A DNA stretch of 64,000 bases from Pollutibacter soli (GCA_029269725.1 JARJHS010000011.1:1-64000); one strand, 5' to 3'. Positions 8,486 to 18,086 are shown, numbered from the stretch's first letter. Notes: a model not told the origin generated them from the letters alone. Numbers and translations are program-made.

Positions 8486-8565
8486 GTCGGAAATTTGAAA
8501 CCCGTAGAAAAACATCGATTTTATATGTGCCTTTGTTGCCCATATGATCTATGTGTTCCAAAAAC
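8486..8565. repeat. Second, diverged CACATAG-family element
   Basis: A weaker copy directly after the first: GAAACCCGTAGAAAAACATCG on one side and CCCATATGATCTATGTGTTCC on the other. It lies just past the DUF1593 stop codon, so it could terminate or stabilise that transcript. With the neighbouring copy it fills most of the 318-bp intergenic gap. Confidence 0.65.
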
Positions 8566-8573
8566 AGAATTAT

Positions 8574-9989
8574 TTAAGGCACTACCGTAACAATAATTCT
8601 CTTATACCTGCTTAGCGCGGGCGAACCTTTATCAGTTACTTTTAAAATGATATGAATCGATTGTTGTGATTGAACAACGGGTGCAGTAAAAGGTATCTCG
8701 TACAAATTCGGCGAATATGGTCTGAAGCTGATAATGCCTGGATAAGTACCAGCTTCCGGATACTGGAACCACAAATAACTCATCGAGTCTCCATCCGGAT
8801 CCGTAGTACCGGCAGCGCTTAACCGGATAGATTCACCTGATTTCATCGTCAGCCGTTCACTGTGTTTCAGTTTTGGTTGTGGTGGATGATTGGCCTGGTT
8901 GAATTCTTTTGTCGTCCATGCCATACGCGCAGCAAAATCATTCTGAAAATCGACGCGCCACCGCCAGATCGTTTCTCTGTTACCGACATAATACTTTTTA
9001 TCAAGCGGAGACTGAACAGAGTCTTTTGCATTTGTCCATATCTTTCTTGTCTCCGGCTCGTCTTTTGGCCAGTTTTCCCTTTTGAACATTCCTGTATTCG
9101 AATCTTCAAAATCCGGAAGATAATATTCATATCTTCCACCCCATCCGCCATAATCCGGATGCTCAGGATCGCTTAGTCCATTATCTATCAAACTTAAAAA
9201 TGACGGCGTATCTCCTTCCATTCCGTAGGCAACATCAGGATAAGCAGCGCCCAACGGACCATGACCCTGCTGAATATTTTTCGCGAGCCAGTCGTTGGAA
9301 ACAACCTCGGTATTCGAACCCGGCAATCCGAATGCGATGCCCAGCCATGTTGCTTTTGTATAATTGTATCCAGGTGTAACTACATAAAATAAATCAGGAA
9401 AATTTTTTCTGATCCATGGACCTGAATCATCCTGGTCCGAGATTGTATACACGCGAAGCTTCCTGATCATCTTCTCTGCTTCGGCTTCGGATTTTGTTTT
9501 CTTGATTTTCCAAAGCGCCTGTGCGAGGGTGTTAGGTCCACCCCATACCGGCACCCACAAAGGACGTGGATCTGGTTTTTCTAAAACTTTGATGATCCAT
9601 TCAGAACCTTCTGAATCTTTGCCTTCACCCACGCCTTCCATTCCATAGATAGCAAGACCTTTCTTTACTTTAGGACGCAGCACTTCATAACTGGGATATC
9701 CTTTTTCATGCTTCAGCAAATTGGGATGCACTTTTTTATATGCATCAAGAATGCCAATAATACTTTCAGGTGCTACAAAGGTTTTCTGATGGATGGATGT
9801 CGTTGCGATCAATCCCTCGACATCCCATTGATTGGAATACAGAAGAAACCGGATCAGTGATTGTGCATCATCCGGATCAGCTTCAATATCTGACAATACT
9901 AAAACACGCCGCTTTTCCGAAACCGGAGGACTGTTGAATCCATAAAGCAGGTAAACAGAAAAAACCAAGACTATGGCAGACAATCGCAT
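8574..9989 (-). CDS. DUF1593 / Sde182-like nucleoside-hydrolase-fold carbohydrate-associated protein
   Basis: An exported protein of 471 residues with an N-terminal signal sequence (VLVFSVYLLYGF). Residues about 25-330 match the DUF1593 nucleoside-hydrolase-like domain, including RVLVLSDIEADPDDAQS, an Asp-rich metal-site motif, and WGGPNTLAQALW. Residues about 360-471 form a C-terminal beta-sandwich (AAGTTDPDGDSMSYLW, cadherin/PKD-like). The reference family member is the cellulose-associated Sde182. It starts 9 bp after the esterase stop, so they are one operon with a probable glycan-related role. The enzymatic reaction is unproven. Confidence 0.85.
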   Translation of the reverse strand: MRLSAIVLVFSVYLLYGFNSPPVSEKRRVLVLSDIEADPDDAQSLIRFLLYSNQWDVEGLIATTSIHQKTFVAPESIIGILDAYKKVHPNLLKHEKGYPSYEVLRPKVKKGLAIYGMEGVGEGKDSEGSEWIIKVLEKPDPRPLWVPVWGGPNTLAQALWKIKKTKSEAEAEKMIRKLRVYTISDQDDSGPWIRKNFPDLFYVVTPGYNYTKATWLGIAFGLPGSNTEVVSNDWLAKNIQQGHGPLGAAYPDVAYGMEGDTPSFLSLIDNGLSDPEHPDYGGWGGRYEYYLPDFEDSNTGMFKRENWPKDEPETRKIWTNAKDSVQSPLDKKYYVGNRETIWRWRVDFQNDFAARMAWTTKEFNQANHPPQPKLKHSERLTMKSGESIRLSAAGTTDPDGDSMSYLWFQYPEAGTYPGIISFRPYSPNLYEIPFTAPVVQSQQSIHIILKVTDKGSPALSRYKRIIVTVVP

Positions 9990-9998
9990 AACGATAAT

Positions 9999-10883
9999 TT
10001 ATTTTGCCGGTTTATTCAATTTCAATAAAACCAGCCATTCAGCAAAACGTTCGATCCAACTATCAGTGGGAAGATGCTGTATTTTCATTCCGAAACCATG
10101 ACCTCCTCTCGTGTACAAATGTATTTCTACGGGCTTCTTTGCTGCAAGCCATTTGTTGTACAAACTAATACTGTGGGTGGCCAGATTGAGCTGGTCATCG
10201 CTGGCGCAGACCAAAAACATCGGCGGCGCATCTGTCATCATTTTTCCCTGCAATGAGTCGGGAAGAAATGCATAAATAGGAGCCACAAAATCAGGTTTGT
10301 TTTCCGGAGTATAATCAAATGCTGCAGAACCTGCAACAGTGCCGCCTGCAGAAAAACCAATAATACCAATCCTGTCCGGGTTGACTTTATATTCTGATGC
10401 ATGTGACCTAACCCATGCGATAGAAGCTTTTCCATCAGCAACAGACATCGGAATCACTAACCTGAGTTTCGCCTGTTTTGCTGTGTCCGTCATTGAAGCC
10501 ATCATTTCATTGAATGGATTTTCGCCACGCACAAATTCGGTTCGATATCGCAGAACAAAAACAGTATAACCCTGTTTTTGTAACCAGCGGGCCACTTCAT
10601 TCCCTTCGTTGTCGATAGATAAAAAATAAAAACCGCCACCAGGGCAAACGATGATGGCGGTTCCGTTAGCATTTGAAGGGTCAGGTCTGAATACTGCTAA
10701 AGATGGATTGGTGACATTATATACCATCGTCAATTTAAGTGCAGCAAAATTATATGTTTTCTCAGGCCAGTTCCAGGTTTCAGAACCTGGAGCCGGGCCA
10801 TTGTAGATGTTGATTCTGGTTTCCTGCGCAGCTGCAGGAAACACAAATGCTACTAACAGAAACAGGCAGCCCGGCAATCTCAT
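9999..10883 (-). CDS. Secreted alpha/beta hydrolase, acetyl-xylan/feruloyl-esterase type
   Basis: A 294-residue exported hydrolase with a signal peptide ending near AAAQE. The nucleophile elbow is GFSAGG, the oxyanion region is CPGGGF, and the catalytic His is in GGHGFG close to the C-terminus; an Asp in CASDDQ completes the triad. It resembles the BD-FAE/Axe-type carbohydrate esterases that deacylate plant polysaccharides. A second homolog of the same design is at 53982-54935. The operon partner DUF1593 and the downstream symporter suggest plant-glycan use. The substrate is inferred. Confidence 0.88.
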   Translation of the reverse strand: MRLPGCLFLLVAFVFPAAAQETRINIYNGPAPGSETWNWPEKTYNFAALKLTMVYNVTNPSLAVFRPDPSNANGTAIIVCPGGGFYFLSIDNEGNEVARWLQKQGYTVFVLRYRTEFVRGENPFNEMMASMTDTAKQAKLRLVIPMSVADGKASIAWVRSHASEYKVNPDRIGIIGFSAGGTVAGSAAFDYTPENKPDFVAPIYAFLPDSLQGKMMTDAPPMFLVCASDDQLNLATHSISLYNKWLAAKKPVEIHLYTRGGHGFGMKIQHLPTDSWIERFAEWLVLLKLNKPAK

Positions 10884-10954
10884 TGGCGTCTTTGTTTGAT
10901 GATTCGATCTGCTGCTGAAATTAAGCCCTGGATAAATAATAAAGAAATAACCGG

Positions 10955-11335
10955 TTACTTTTCCTTCGCGCGTTCTCCTTCAGCCTCGAACATACTCATC
11001 ATGTTGCCCACCACATGGTCCTCATCTTTTTTATCCAGTGTGAGACTTACATCATAACCCTGTGCAGTAAAATAAACGGTGATGCTGTATCCTGTTCTTT
11101 CTACTTTACTGAATTTAGAAATTTCAGTATTCGTTGAATCCAGTATGGCGCCTGAATAGGAATTGTCTTTTTTCTCCAGGTTCACGATCATCTTTGTATC
11201 ACCGTTTGGAAGTCCTTTGATCATTACATTCCATTTACCGGCGAAATAGCTGGTAGTGTCCCGTGATTGCGCATTGCTGCCTAGTGAAAAGCAGATCATA
11301 AAGAATGAGAGGAGAACGATCAGTTTTTGTTTCAT
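10955..11335 (-). CDS. Small secreted beta-barrel protein, unknown function
   Basis: A 126-residue exported protein with a clear signal peptide (LIVLLSFFMICFSLGSNAQ). The mature part is rich in alternating beta strands (GKWNVMIKGLPNGD, YSGAILDSTNTEI, SITVYFTAQGYDVSLTLDKKD), suggesting a lipocalin-like small barrel. The family is not recognised with certainty. It is 71 bp upstream of the esterase on the same strand and diverges from the NUDIX regulator, so it is probably the first gene of the regulated carbohydrate operon. Confidence 0.7.
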   Translation of the reverse strand: MKQKLIVLLSFFMICFSLGSNAQSRDTTSYFAGKWNVMIKGLPNGDTKMIVNLEKKDNSYSGAILDSTNTEISKFSKVERTGYSITVYFTAQGYDVSLTLDKKDEDHVVGNMMSMFEAEGERAKEK

Positions 11336-11370
11336 ACTTCTGTTTTGGGGTAAATTAATAAAATGCAGTT

Positions 11371-11391
11371 ATTGTATCAGGTTGATACAAT
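11371..11391. promoter_or_regulatory. Palindromic operator in front of the NUDIX regulator
   Basis: A perfect inverted repeat: arms ATTGTATCA and TGATACAAT around the 3-bp centre GGT. It sits between the divergent small secreted protein gene and the NUDIX regulator, overlapping the expected regulator promoter. NrtR/AraR-type NUDIX regulators of Bacteroidota use palindromes of this size, so autoregulation and control of the divergent operon are likely. No second full copy was found in the window by eye. Confidence 0.7.
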
Positions 11392-11485
11392 AATAACTTA
11401 TTTTTATATCCGGGCAAAAAATAACAGAGATCCGGGGATACTTTTGCTTTTTAATAATTCAGCTTTTATGGTATCGAATGGAGAC

Positions 11486-12223
11486 ATGGAACTCAGGCAG
11501 GCTTTACAGAATTTTGCATCCACTGCTGCGGATATTTATCTTCCCGGCATTTCAATTGACACCATAATCTTCGGCTCTCATAGAGGAAAATTAAAGATCC
11601 TGCTGCTGCGATTTGGCGACGCAGATACTTATAGTCTGCCCGCGGGTTATATTGAAAAGAAAGAAGATATTGATGACGCTGCAATACGGATACTTCATGA
11701 AAGAACCGGATTGTCAAAAATTTTCCTGGAACAGTTTTATGTCTCGGGAAAATCAGACAGGATCCCGAAACAAATCTTTTCTGAGGTGTTTAAAAATCTG
11801 AATCTTACACTTCCTGCAAACAATTGGTTTTCGCAGCGATTTATATCCGTTTGCTATTATGCACTGGTAGATTTCGAAGCAGCGCAAATAAAAACTGAAA
11901 CCATATTTTCTGAAATCAAATGGTTTGATGTAAAAAAACTGCCGCCGTTGCTTTTTGATCATCATGAAATCATCAAAAAAGCGTTGAAAAGACTGCAGGC
12001 TGATCTTGATCACAAATTGCAGGAATCAACGTTGTTGCCGGAGCCATTTACCATGGCTGAATTGCAGAAATTATATGAAGCTGTATTTCAGAAAAAATTT
12101 GTGCGCACCAATTTCCAGCGAAAATTGTTAGCCACCGGTAGACTGGAAAGACTGGAAAAAAAATACAGCGGCAAGGCACATAAGGCTCCCTATCTGTATA
12201 AATTCAGGAAAGGCGGATATTGA
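11486..12223 (+). CDS. NUDIX-domain transcriptional regulator (NrtR/AraR-like)
   Basis: About 245 residues. A NUDIX fold (residues about 15-145) is followed by a winged helix-turn-helix (MAELQKLYEAVFQKKF, TNFQRKLLATGRLERL, APYLYKFRKGGY). The Nudix box is degenerate: GYIEKKED is followed by RILHERTGL, where catalysis needs REUxEExGU, so it likely senses a ligand without hydrolysing it. That is typical of NrtR-type sugar or NAD regulators. The start at 11486 follows GGAG and avoids overlap with the operator palindrome; 11468 is an alternative. It diverges from the esterase/DUF1593 operon, which it probably controls. Confidence 0.87.
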   Translation: MELRQALQNFASTAADIYLPGISIDTIIFGSHRGKLKILLLRFGDADTYSLPAGYIEKKEDIDDAAIRILHERTGLSKIFLEQFYVSGKSDRIPKQIFSEVFKNLNLTLPANNWFSQRFISVCYYALVDFEAAQIKTETIFSEIKWFDVKKLPPLLFDHHEIIKKALKRLQADLDHKLQESTLLPEPFTMAELQKLYEAVFQKKFVRTNFQRKLLATGRLERLEKKYSGKAHKAPYLYKFRKGGY

Positions 12224-12225
12224 TT

Positions 12226-12306
12226 GCCAACCGCAGATTTCCGGAGATTCACGCAGATTTTTATTACTTTTTCGAAATTTCTTATCTGCGCACATCAGCG
12301 CGAACA
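12226..12306. repeat. CGCAGATT-family inverted repeat
   Basis: An imperfect inverted repeat with CCGCAGATT and CACGCAGATTTT on the left and TTATCTGCGCACATCAGCGCG on the right. It occupies the whole space between the convergent NUDIX regulator and DUF3857 gene, consistent with bidirectional termination. It belongs to a family seen at 22.7, 25.1-26.1 and 34.1 kb, with a decayed trace at 39.1 kb. Confidence 0.75.
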
Positions 12307-12307
12307 A

Positions 12308-14860
12308 CTATATATGCCTCCCGGTAACGGAACGCTCGCGTGAAAACGAAATAAGAAAAGTGTACTTCGAGCGGTCTGAACGTTGGATATAAGTCACCCA
12401 GATTGCACCATATATCAAAATCTGAATCACATTTGTCATCTGGGTTTGAACAAGATCCTGGCCAGGAAATGCGTGCTTATAATACATGTACATACCCATC
12501 AGTAAAAACTGGGAAACCAGCAAAATCCCGACAAACCAGGTAAACATGACCGGGAATATATCTCTTCTTCTAAGGAACCAGATCAGCAATACTACCCCAA
12601 ATACCAGTGAAAATTCCTGCGCCATCATTTCAAATACCGCTACTCCCTGCAACCCAACGCCACCCAATTCCCTGAGCGCATCCCAAGTGGCTTGCATGAA
12701 ATAGCCTGAGCTGAATAACAGGTAACTTTGATAGATAATCTTTACACCCAGTGAAATTCCTAAAACGATCAGCCAACCCTGGATCGACCATGCAGCGTTT
12801 TCATCGTATTGAACAGGAACTGATCTTTCATTCAGATAAACAACCAGCAGCACAAGTATACCAAGGAACAAGACAAACAAGGCGAGTGTAGTGATGCTGA
12901 CAGGATCCCGCGGCGTATCTCTCGTTTTAGGAGACTCAGGAGTTGATGTCAATGCAAAACTCATTTCATTGTTTATTTTTTCATAATCCGCTTTATAGGT
13001 TTTCACCATCGAGGCGGGAATATGATCTTTGAAGGTGGCGAAATAATACTCGAGGTAAATAATCTTTCCATCCACTCTTGGTGTGAAATCAAACTGATAG
13101 TAATCATTTTTTATATGCTCCGGAACAAAGTATTGAGGCCACTCTTCCGGCATATACATCTGAACCGTATAAACATAATTCAAAGGATATTCTAACCACA
13201 TCGGTGCATCATCCGGATGATCTGAAGGATTTGGTAATTTATCAAACAACACCTGTGCGATAAAATTGAAAGCCTTCTTCCTTCCTTTGTCCTTCACCCA
13301 GGCAGAAGCGACTGCATAGCTCTCATCAATCTTCAGTTCATTTATAGCACTATCATCAGTTACAGCAACAGGTCGACTGAGATTGATGCTTTCATACAAC
13401 TTTGCATAAAAATCCTGGTAACTTTTACCAAGTTCTTTGATGCTTGTACCGCGAAGCTCGTCCCTGGTACGATCTGCAGACTTGCCATAATATTTTGTAG
13501 TGACTTTGAGCTTACTACTATCATTATAGCTTAACCGAAAAGTCTCGGCAACTTCAATTCTGTTTACTGATGATCCTCTCGCTACCTGCAAGCCTGTTTC
13601 AGATGGATTCAACACCAAAGCAAAACCGTATTCAGGCACATAGAGATTTGAGAATGGCCCTCGCTGACCTGTAATTGTGGGGTCGACAAAACGATAACCG
13701 TTGCCATCTTCATTTCTTACAGCAACGATGGCGTGATCAAAAGTAATCGCAGAAGGCAACGCTTCTCCGATCATTTTCTTTTCTTCCGTATCTACAAGTG
13801 CGACATAAGATTCAATATTTTCCTGTCGCAGAATCATGCTCAACAAAAGTGACTTGTCTTTGCAATCACCAAATCGCTGGTCAAATATTTCCGCAGGCGG
13901 ATGAGGTTCGTGTGAATTTGTTCCGATTTCAAGACCGAGATAACGAACCTTCTCCTGTACAAATTCGGTGGCCATGGTGGCAAACTTATCTTTGTTGCCA
14001 CCGGATTTTTTCCGCCATTCCTCAATTAGCGCATGCAGTTTTGCTGGCAAAGGATATTTGTAATCTTTAAACAAACGTGCTCCCCAATCGATTACCTCCT
14101 TCCAGTTTTGAAAAGTAGTGAAGCTGATCATTGTTTCCGCTTCATACCAGGAAGGGCTACCCGATTTCCATTTCCATTCCCCGATGGGCGGATTTAACCA
14201 CTCATAGATCTTGTTATCACCAGTCCTCGTTTCTTTAGGATGAGGCGCATCATTGTATGTTTTGAAACTGATATTGGTTGATGCCGGCACAATGAGCGTT
14301 TGAAAATAATTTTCGATCTGTAAACCGGAAGCGAAGTAAATTTTATCGCTGTAGTGTTTTCCAAAAACGGGGTTGAAACCTGCAATTGTATATGCGAAAT
14401 CAATTTCATCATTCTTCTCAACTCCCTTTAAAATCACAAATGCACGTTTACGTTCATTATACAAAAATTCATCGCTCTCTGCCTCTTCCTCAACAACCTT
14501 GATATCCTTCTGATGAAGATTATAAACAACCCCGCCGTTGCGAATGATTTTTATATAGTGAATATTAACATGTTCATATTGCGGCGCAAAACTTACTGAA
14601 ACTTCAGAAGCATTCTGAACGCCGGTTTCATTATATATCCTTCTTTTGATATGCATGAATACCGACTGATCTGCCAGGTTTACCTGTCTTTCGTACAAAG
14701 CAAGTGTGTATCCATTGCTTACCTCATCGGCAGCAGTTTTTTTGTCGTCAATAAAGGAAGATTTCACGAGCCAGGAAGGGGCACTTGTAATTTTTACTGC
14801 CTGGGCACTGCACTCGAAGAAAATAGAAAAGAGGACTAGGAAACAAATCAGAGCTCGCAT
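12308..14860 (-). CDS. DUF3857 / transglutaminase-like protein with C-terminal membrane domain
   Basis: About 850 residues from the ATG at 14860, where a signal peptide (ALICFLVLFSIFFECSAQ) begins; a longer frame to 14977 adds an unlikely leader. A DUF3857 domain (about residues 25-215) precedes a transglutaminase-like cysteine-protease fold with Cys in RFGDCKDKSLLL, His in FDHAIVAV and Asp in RFVDPT. The C-terminal 170 residues hold one helix plus a DUF2569-like group of four helices. The family is common in Bacteroidota and is exported or periplasm-facing, but its substrate is unknown. The catalytic triad appears intact. Confidence 0.85.
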   Translation of the reverse strand: MRALICFLVLFSIFFECSAQAVKITSAPSWLVKSSFIDDKKTAADEVSNGYTLALYERQVNLADQSVFMHIKRRIYNETGVQNASEVSVSFAPQYEHVNIHYIKIIRNGGVVYNLHQKDIKVVEEEAESDEFLYNERKRAFVILKGVEKNDEIDFAYTIAGFNPVFGKHYSDKIYFASGLQIENYFQTLIVPASTNISFKTYNDAPHPKETRTGDNKIYEWLNPPIGEWKWKSGSPSWYEAETMISFTTFQNWKEVIDWGARLFKDYKYPLPAKLHALIEEWRKKSGGNKDKFATMATEFVQEKVRYLGLEIGTNSHEPHPPAEIFDQRFGDCKDKSLLLSMILRQENIESYVALVDTEEKKMIGEALPSAITFDHAIVAVRNEDGNGYRFVDPTITGQRGPFSNLYVPEYGFALVLNPSETGLQVARGSSVNRIEVAETFRLSYNDSSKLKVTTKYYGKSADRTRDELRGTSIKELGKSYQDFYAKLYESINLSRPVAVTDDSAINELKIDESYAVASAWVKDKGRKKAFNFIAQVLFDKLPNPSDHPDDAPMWLEYPLNYVYTVQMYMPEEWPQYFVPEHIKNDYYQFDFTPRVDGKIIYLEYYFATFKDHIPASMVKTYKADYEKINNEMSFALTSTPESPKTRDTPRDPVSITTLALFVLFLGILVLLVVYLNERSVPVQYDENAAWSIQGWLIVLGISLGVKIIYQSYLLFSSGYFMQATWDALRELGGVGLQGVAVFEMMAQEFSLVFGVVLLIWFLRRRDIFPVMFTWFVGILLVSQFLLMGMYMYYKHAFPGQDLVQTQMTNVIQILIYGAIWVTYIQRSDRSKYTFLISFSRERSVTGRHI

Positions 14861-14991
14861 AAGGATAGTCTTGGTTATCAGTGGTGTTCCGGGTAAATAT
14901 AAAACGAAAATGGACAAAATTAAGTATAGGCAGGAGGCAGCAGGAACAGCAGGAACTCTATGATCCGGAGTTTTCAAAAACGAAGGTCAAA

Positions 14992-15100
14992 ACACAGAGG
15001 GAATACCAGCGTGTTCACAGAAAAACACCCGGGAGTATCTCTGTATTTGTTCTGTGGGCTGTTGACTCAGTCGTTTTTCTCTGTGTTTTTTACTTTTATA
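14992..15100. repeat. ACACAGAGG-family inverted repeat
   Basis: The left side has AAACACAGAGGGAATACC and TTCACAGAAAAACACC; the right side has GTTCTGTGGGCTGTTGACTC and TTTTCTCTGTGTTTTT. It can fold into a long imperfect stem. The only other clear copy is at 20548-20665. Short ORFs across it are repeat-derived and not genes. It lies in the 593-bp gap upstream of the first permease; 15100-15260 shows nothing else. Confidence 0.7.
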
Positions 15101-15296
15101 ATTGAGACCACTGCGTTCTCAGGTTCCCGCTGTACCCTTTTGCCTTTTTGCCTACTTACTTCTACGTCCCCGTACACCTATTGTAACATAACCGGACACA
15201 GTTCAATTATTTTTCAGTTTATCCCATTGGTTTACAACCCCTTAGGCTTATGGCATTTTTTTGGCCGTTTTTCAGCACGTATAAAAGGATTATAGA

Positions 15297-15407
15297 ATAA
15301 CAGACTGGCATTAAGATTTTCAAACGATCGGGGAACATCCAACGCAGCAATTGAAAAAATGAAGCGTCGATAAGAAAGCATTACCGGCATCACCGGTAAT
15401 GCTTTTT
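15297..15407 (+). ncRNA. Candidate small RNA or leader ending in an intrinsic terminator
   Basis: A strong intrinsic terminator lies at 15375-15407: arms AAAGCATTACCGG and CCGGTAATGCTTT, loop CATCA, then a T-run. No protein gene precedes it on this strand. A promoter-like pair (TTTG at 15260-15263 and TATAAAAG at 15280-15287) would start a transcript of about 110 nt. It could be a free small RNA, or a leader with an attenuator 47 bp before the permease start. The terminator is seen; the transcript is inferred. Confidence 0.4.
15375..15407 (+). terminator. Intrinsic terminator upstream of the first permease
   Basis: A perfect 13-bp stem with a 5-nt loop (CATCA) followed by TTTTT on the plus strand. 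It ends 47 bp before the permease ATG. It either closes an upstream non-coding transcript or attenuates the permease operon. Confidence 0.8.
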
Positions 15408-15453
15408 AAGAATGCCTCGCAGCTCACAAACTTCATTACAATTTTTAACCACT

Positions 15454-17829
15454 ATGTTTAAGAACTACCTGAAATCGGCCTGGAGAAATCTCAAAAAAAG
15501 TCGCGTGTTTTCCCTGATCAATATTCTTGGTCTGACCATTGGGATCACCGTGTGCATGATGATATTTCTTTTTGTGATGAATGAATTCAGTTTTGACAAA
15601 TTTCATGCAAAGGGAGACAGGATTTACCGGGTGATGCGAGGATTTGATAAGAACAAAGAAGCGGCACCCTGGCTTTCCGGCCCATATGCGACTGCGCTAT
15701 TAAACGACTTTCCTGAAGACATTAAAATGGCCGTACGTGTGTTGCCGTCGAACGACCTGATCACCATAGGTGATGTTTCATTCAACGAGAAAAAAGTATA
15801 TATCGCTGACTCGACATTCTTCCGGATGTTTTCTTTTCCCTTTATCCAGGGAGATCCGAACACCGCATTGAATAATCCCAACAGTATCGTTCTTACCGAG
15901 ACTACTGCAAAGAAATACTTCGGCAGCGTCGAAAATGCGATGGGCAAAACAGTAGAGTTTAATAAAAGCAGGCTGCTGAAGGTAAACGGTGTGACGAAAG
16001 ATGTACCTGCTAATTCCCATCTTACATTTGATCTCGTAACTCCTCTTTCATTTTATTATAACCAAGCCTGGTTCCCGGTTTGGATCAACAATAACAACTT
16101 TACTTACGTGATGCTTGGCGAGCATTCGGATAAAGCGAGACTTGAGAAAAACTTCCCACAGTTCATGGAGAAATATATGGGGAAGGATATGGAAAAACTT
16201 GGCGCGAAATTTACGCTTGCATTAACTCCGATGAAAGACGTGTATCTCGGTGTGGGATCTACATTTGACCCGGTAAAACATGGAGATAAAAATGTAGTTT
16301 ATATATTCCTTTCTATTGCTGTTCTGATTTTATTGATTGCCTGTATCAATTTCATGAATCTCTCTACGATTCGCGCCGTGGAGCGTTCACGGGAAGTGGG
16401 TTTGAGAAAAGTGTTAGGTGCTGTCCGCAAACAGCTGATCGGTCAGTTTATCGGTGAATCCATTTTACTCACCACAATTTCAAGTTTGCTTGCATTGGGA
16501 ATATTGCAGATTATCCTCCCGTTGTACAATAACATGCTCGATCAATCGCTTGTTGTTTCCTGGAACACGCCGGTGATCTACTTTTTTCTTCTGGGGACAA
16601 TCCTGGTTGTTGGGATCCTCGCAGGAAGTTATCCCGCATTTTTTCTCTCTGCATTCAAGCCTATTGAATCGTTAAAAGGAAAACTGAAACTGGGTAAAGG
16701 TGGATTCTTTTTCCGTCAGTCGCTGGTGGTAGTACAGTTCAGTATCACTGTGATTCTCATCATTGGCACCATCATTATCATGAATCAAATGCGGTTCGTA
16801 CGTAATAAAGAATTAGGTTATGACAAAGAACAGACTGTTGTTATCAAAATCGATAACAATCCGTTCTATGAACACAGGAACACATTCAAGAATGAATTGC
16901 AGAGTCGCAATGACATTTCTTTTGTGTCAGCAATGTCAGGTGAACCTGGAGGATTCTTTGATCAGCACACATTTGAAGTCGAAGGTCAGCGTGATGTATT
17001 CAAATCCAGAACCGAGTTTGCTGATTTTGAATTTGTAAAAACACTGGGATTAAAAATCATCGCAGGTCGTGATTTTTCCGGATCATTCCCAACTGATACG
17101 ACTGATGCGGTACTGATCAACAAAACCGCAGCCACCCAACTTGGGTTCACACCAGACCAGGCGGTTGGTAAATGGATTAAGAATACTGTTCGCGATACTG
17201 CCAGGAGAAAAGTGATCGGAGTTGTGGAAGATTTCAATTTTCTTTCTCTGAAGGAAAATATGGATGCATTGATCATTGCACCTAATGAAGATCGTCGTGT
17301 AGCGCTGGTAAAAATAAAATCGAATAATATCCAGGCATCCATGAATACGATCAAAGACGCCTATAAAAAAATTGCCCCTGATTATCCCTTTGAATATAGT
17401 TTCCTTGATCAGAAATTTGATGAGATGTACAGGGCCGATCTTCGTCAGCAGAAACTGCTGAGCATTTTTTCAGGACTGGCTATTTTCATCGCATGTCTTG
17501 GTCTTTTCGGACTGGCTTCTTTTACAGCAGCAAAACGTTTCAAAGAAATCGGCGTACGTAAAGTATTGGGATCATCAACAGAAAATATCGTGATGCTGTT
17601 ATCGAAGGATCTGCTGAAACCGGTAATGATAGCAACATTGATTGCGATACCCCTTGGTTACCTGGCGATGAGTCGCTGGCTGGAAAATTTCGCCTATAAG
17701 ACACCGTTAAGCTGGTGGATCTTTGCGATAGCGGCTATGATTACTTTTGGAATCGCATTGTTTACGATTAGTTTTAAAGCAGTGAAGGCAGCGTTGATGA
17801 ACCCGGTGAAGAGTTTGAGAACGGAATGA
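15454..17829 (+). CDS. FtsX/MacB-type ABC transporter permease
   Basis: A 791-residue permease. The start at ATG 15454 gives the standard N-terminus MFKNYLKSAWRNLKKSRVF; a longer frame to 15412 is unlikely. It has an N-terminal helix and a MacB-type periplasmic domain (residues about 45-270), then a first FtsX core with four helices in total, then a second periplasmic domain and a second FtsX core (ASFTAAKRFKEIGVRKVLGSS). It ends NPVKSLRTE. These proteins work with a separate ATPase and export or transduce force on envelope substrates. No ATPase gene is adjacent. It is followed by a paralog. Confidence 0.88.
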   Translation: MFKNYLKSAWRNLKKSRVFSLINILGLTIGITVCMMIFLFVMNEFSFDKFHAKGDRIYRVMRGFDKNKEAAPWLSGPYATALLNDFPEDIKMAVRVLPSNDLITIGDVSFNEKKVYIADSTFFRMFSFPFIQGDPNTALNNPNSIVLTETTAKKYFGSVENAMGKTVEFNKSRLLKVNGVTKDVPANSHLTFDLVTPLSFYYNQAWFPVWINNNNFTYVMLGEHSDKARLEKNFPQFMEKYMGKDMEKLGAKFTLALTPMKDVYLGVGSTFDPVKHGDKNVVYIFLSIAVLILLIACINFMNLSTIRAVERSREVGLRKVLGAVRKQLIGQFIGESILLTTISSLLALGILQIILPLYNNMLDQSLVVSWNTPVIYFFLLGTILVVGILAGSYPAFFLSAFKPIESLKGKLKLGKGGFFFRQSLVVVQFSITVILIIGTIIIMNQMRFVRNKELGYDKEQTVVIKIDNNPFYEHRNTFKNELQSRNDISFVSAMSGEPGGFFDQHTFEVEGQRDVFKSRTEFADFEFVKTLGLKIIAGRDFSGSFPTDTTDAVLINKTAATQLGFTPDQAVGKWIKNTVRDTARRKVIGVVEDFNFLSLKENMDALIIAPNEDRRVALVKIKSNNIQASMNTIKDAYKKIAPDYPFEYSFLDQKFDEMYRADLRQQKLLSIFSGLAIFIACLGLFGLASFTAAKRFKEIGVRKVLGSSTENIVMLLSKDLLKPVMIATLIAIPLGYLAMSRWLENFAYKTPLSWWIFAIAAMITFGIALFTISFKAVKAALMNPVKSLRTE

Positions 17830-18086
17830 GGACAGGCTAAAGTAAGAAGGCAATTGAGAACAGCCGAAGCTGATAGGGTTATGTTTGAGATATTGAAGAG
17901 CGGGAACATCGGGAAAACAACGGTGTGCGCTTGAGTAACAGCTGAGCGCTATTGAAATTTCATGTATTTTCCTGGCAGATTTTTGGACATGAATTTAAAT
18001 CTGCATGAATTTTCAGTTGCCGGATTGATTCACCAGCGTAGGCCAGCGTTTTACGTTCCACGTTACACAATCTACTTTCAGCTCTT

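Noticed and set aside
14706-15295. Plus-strand small genes upstream of the first permease
   Set aside because: They lie over the ACACAGAGG inverted repeat and the start of the opposite-strand gene.
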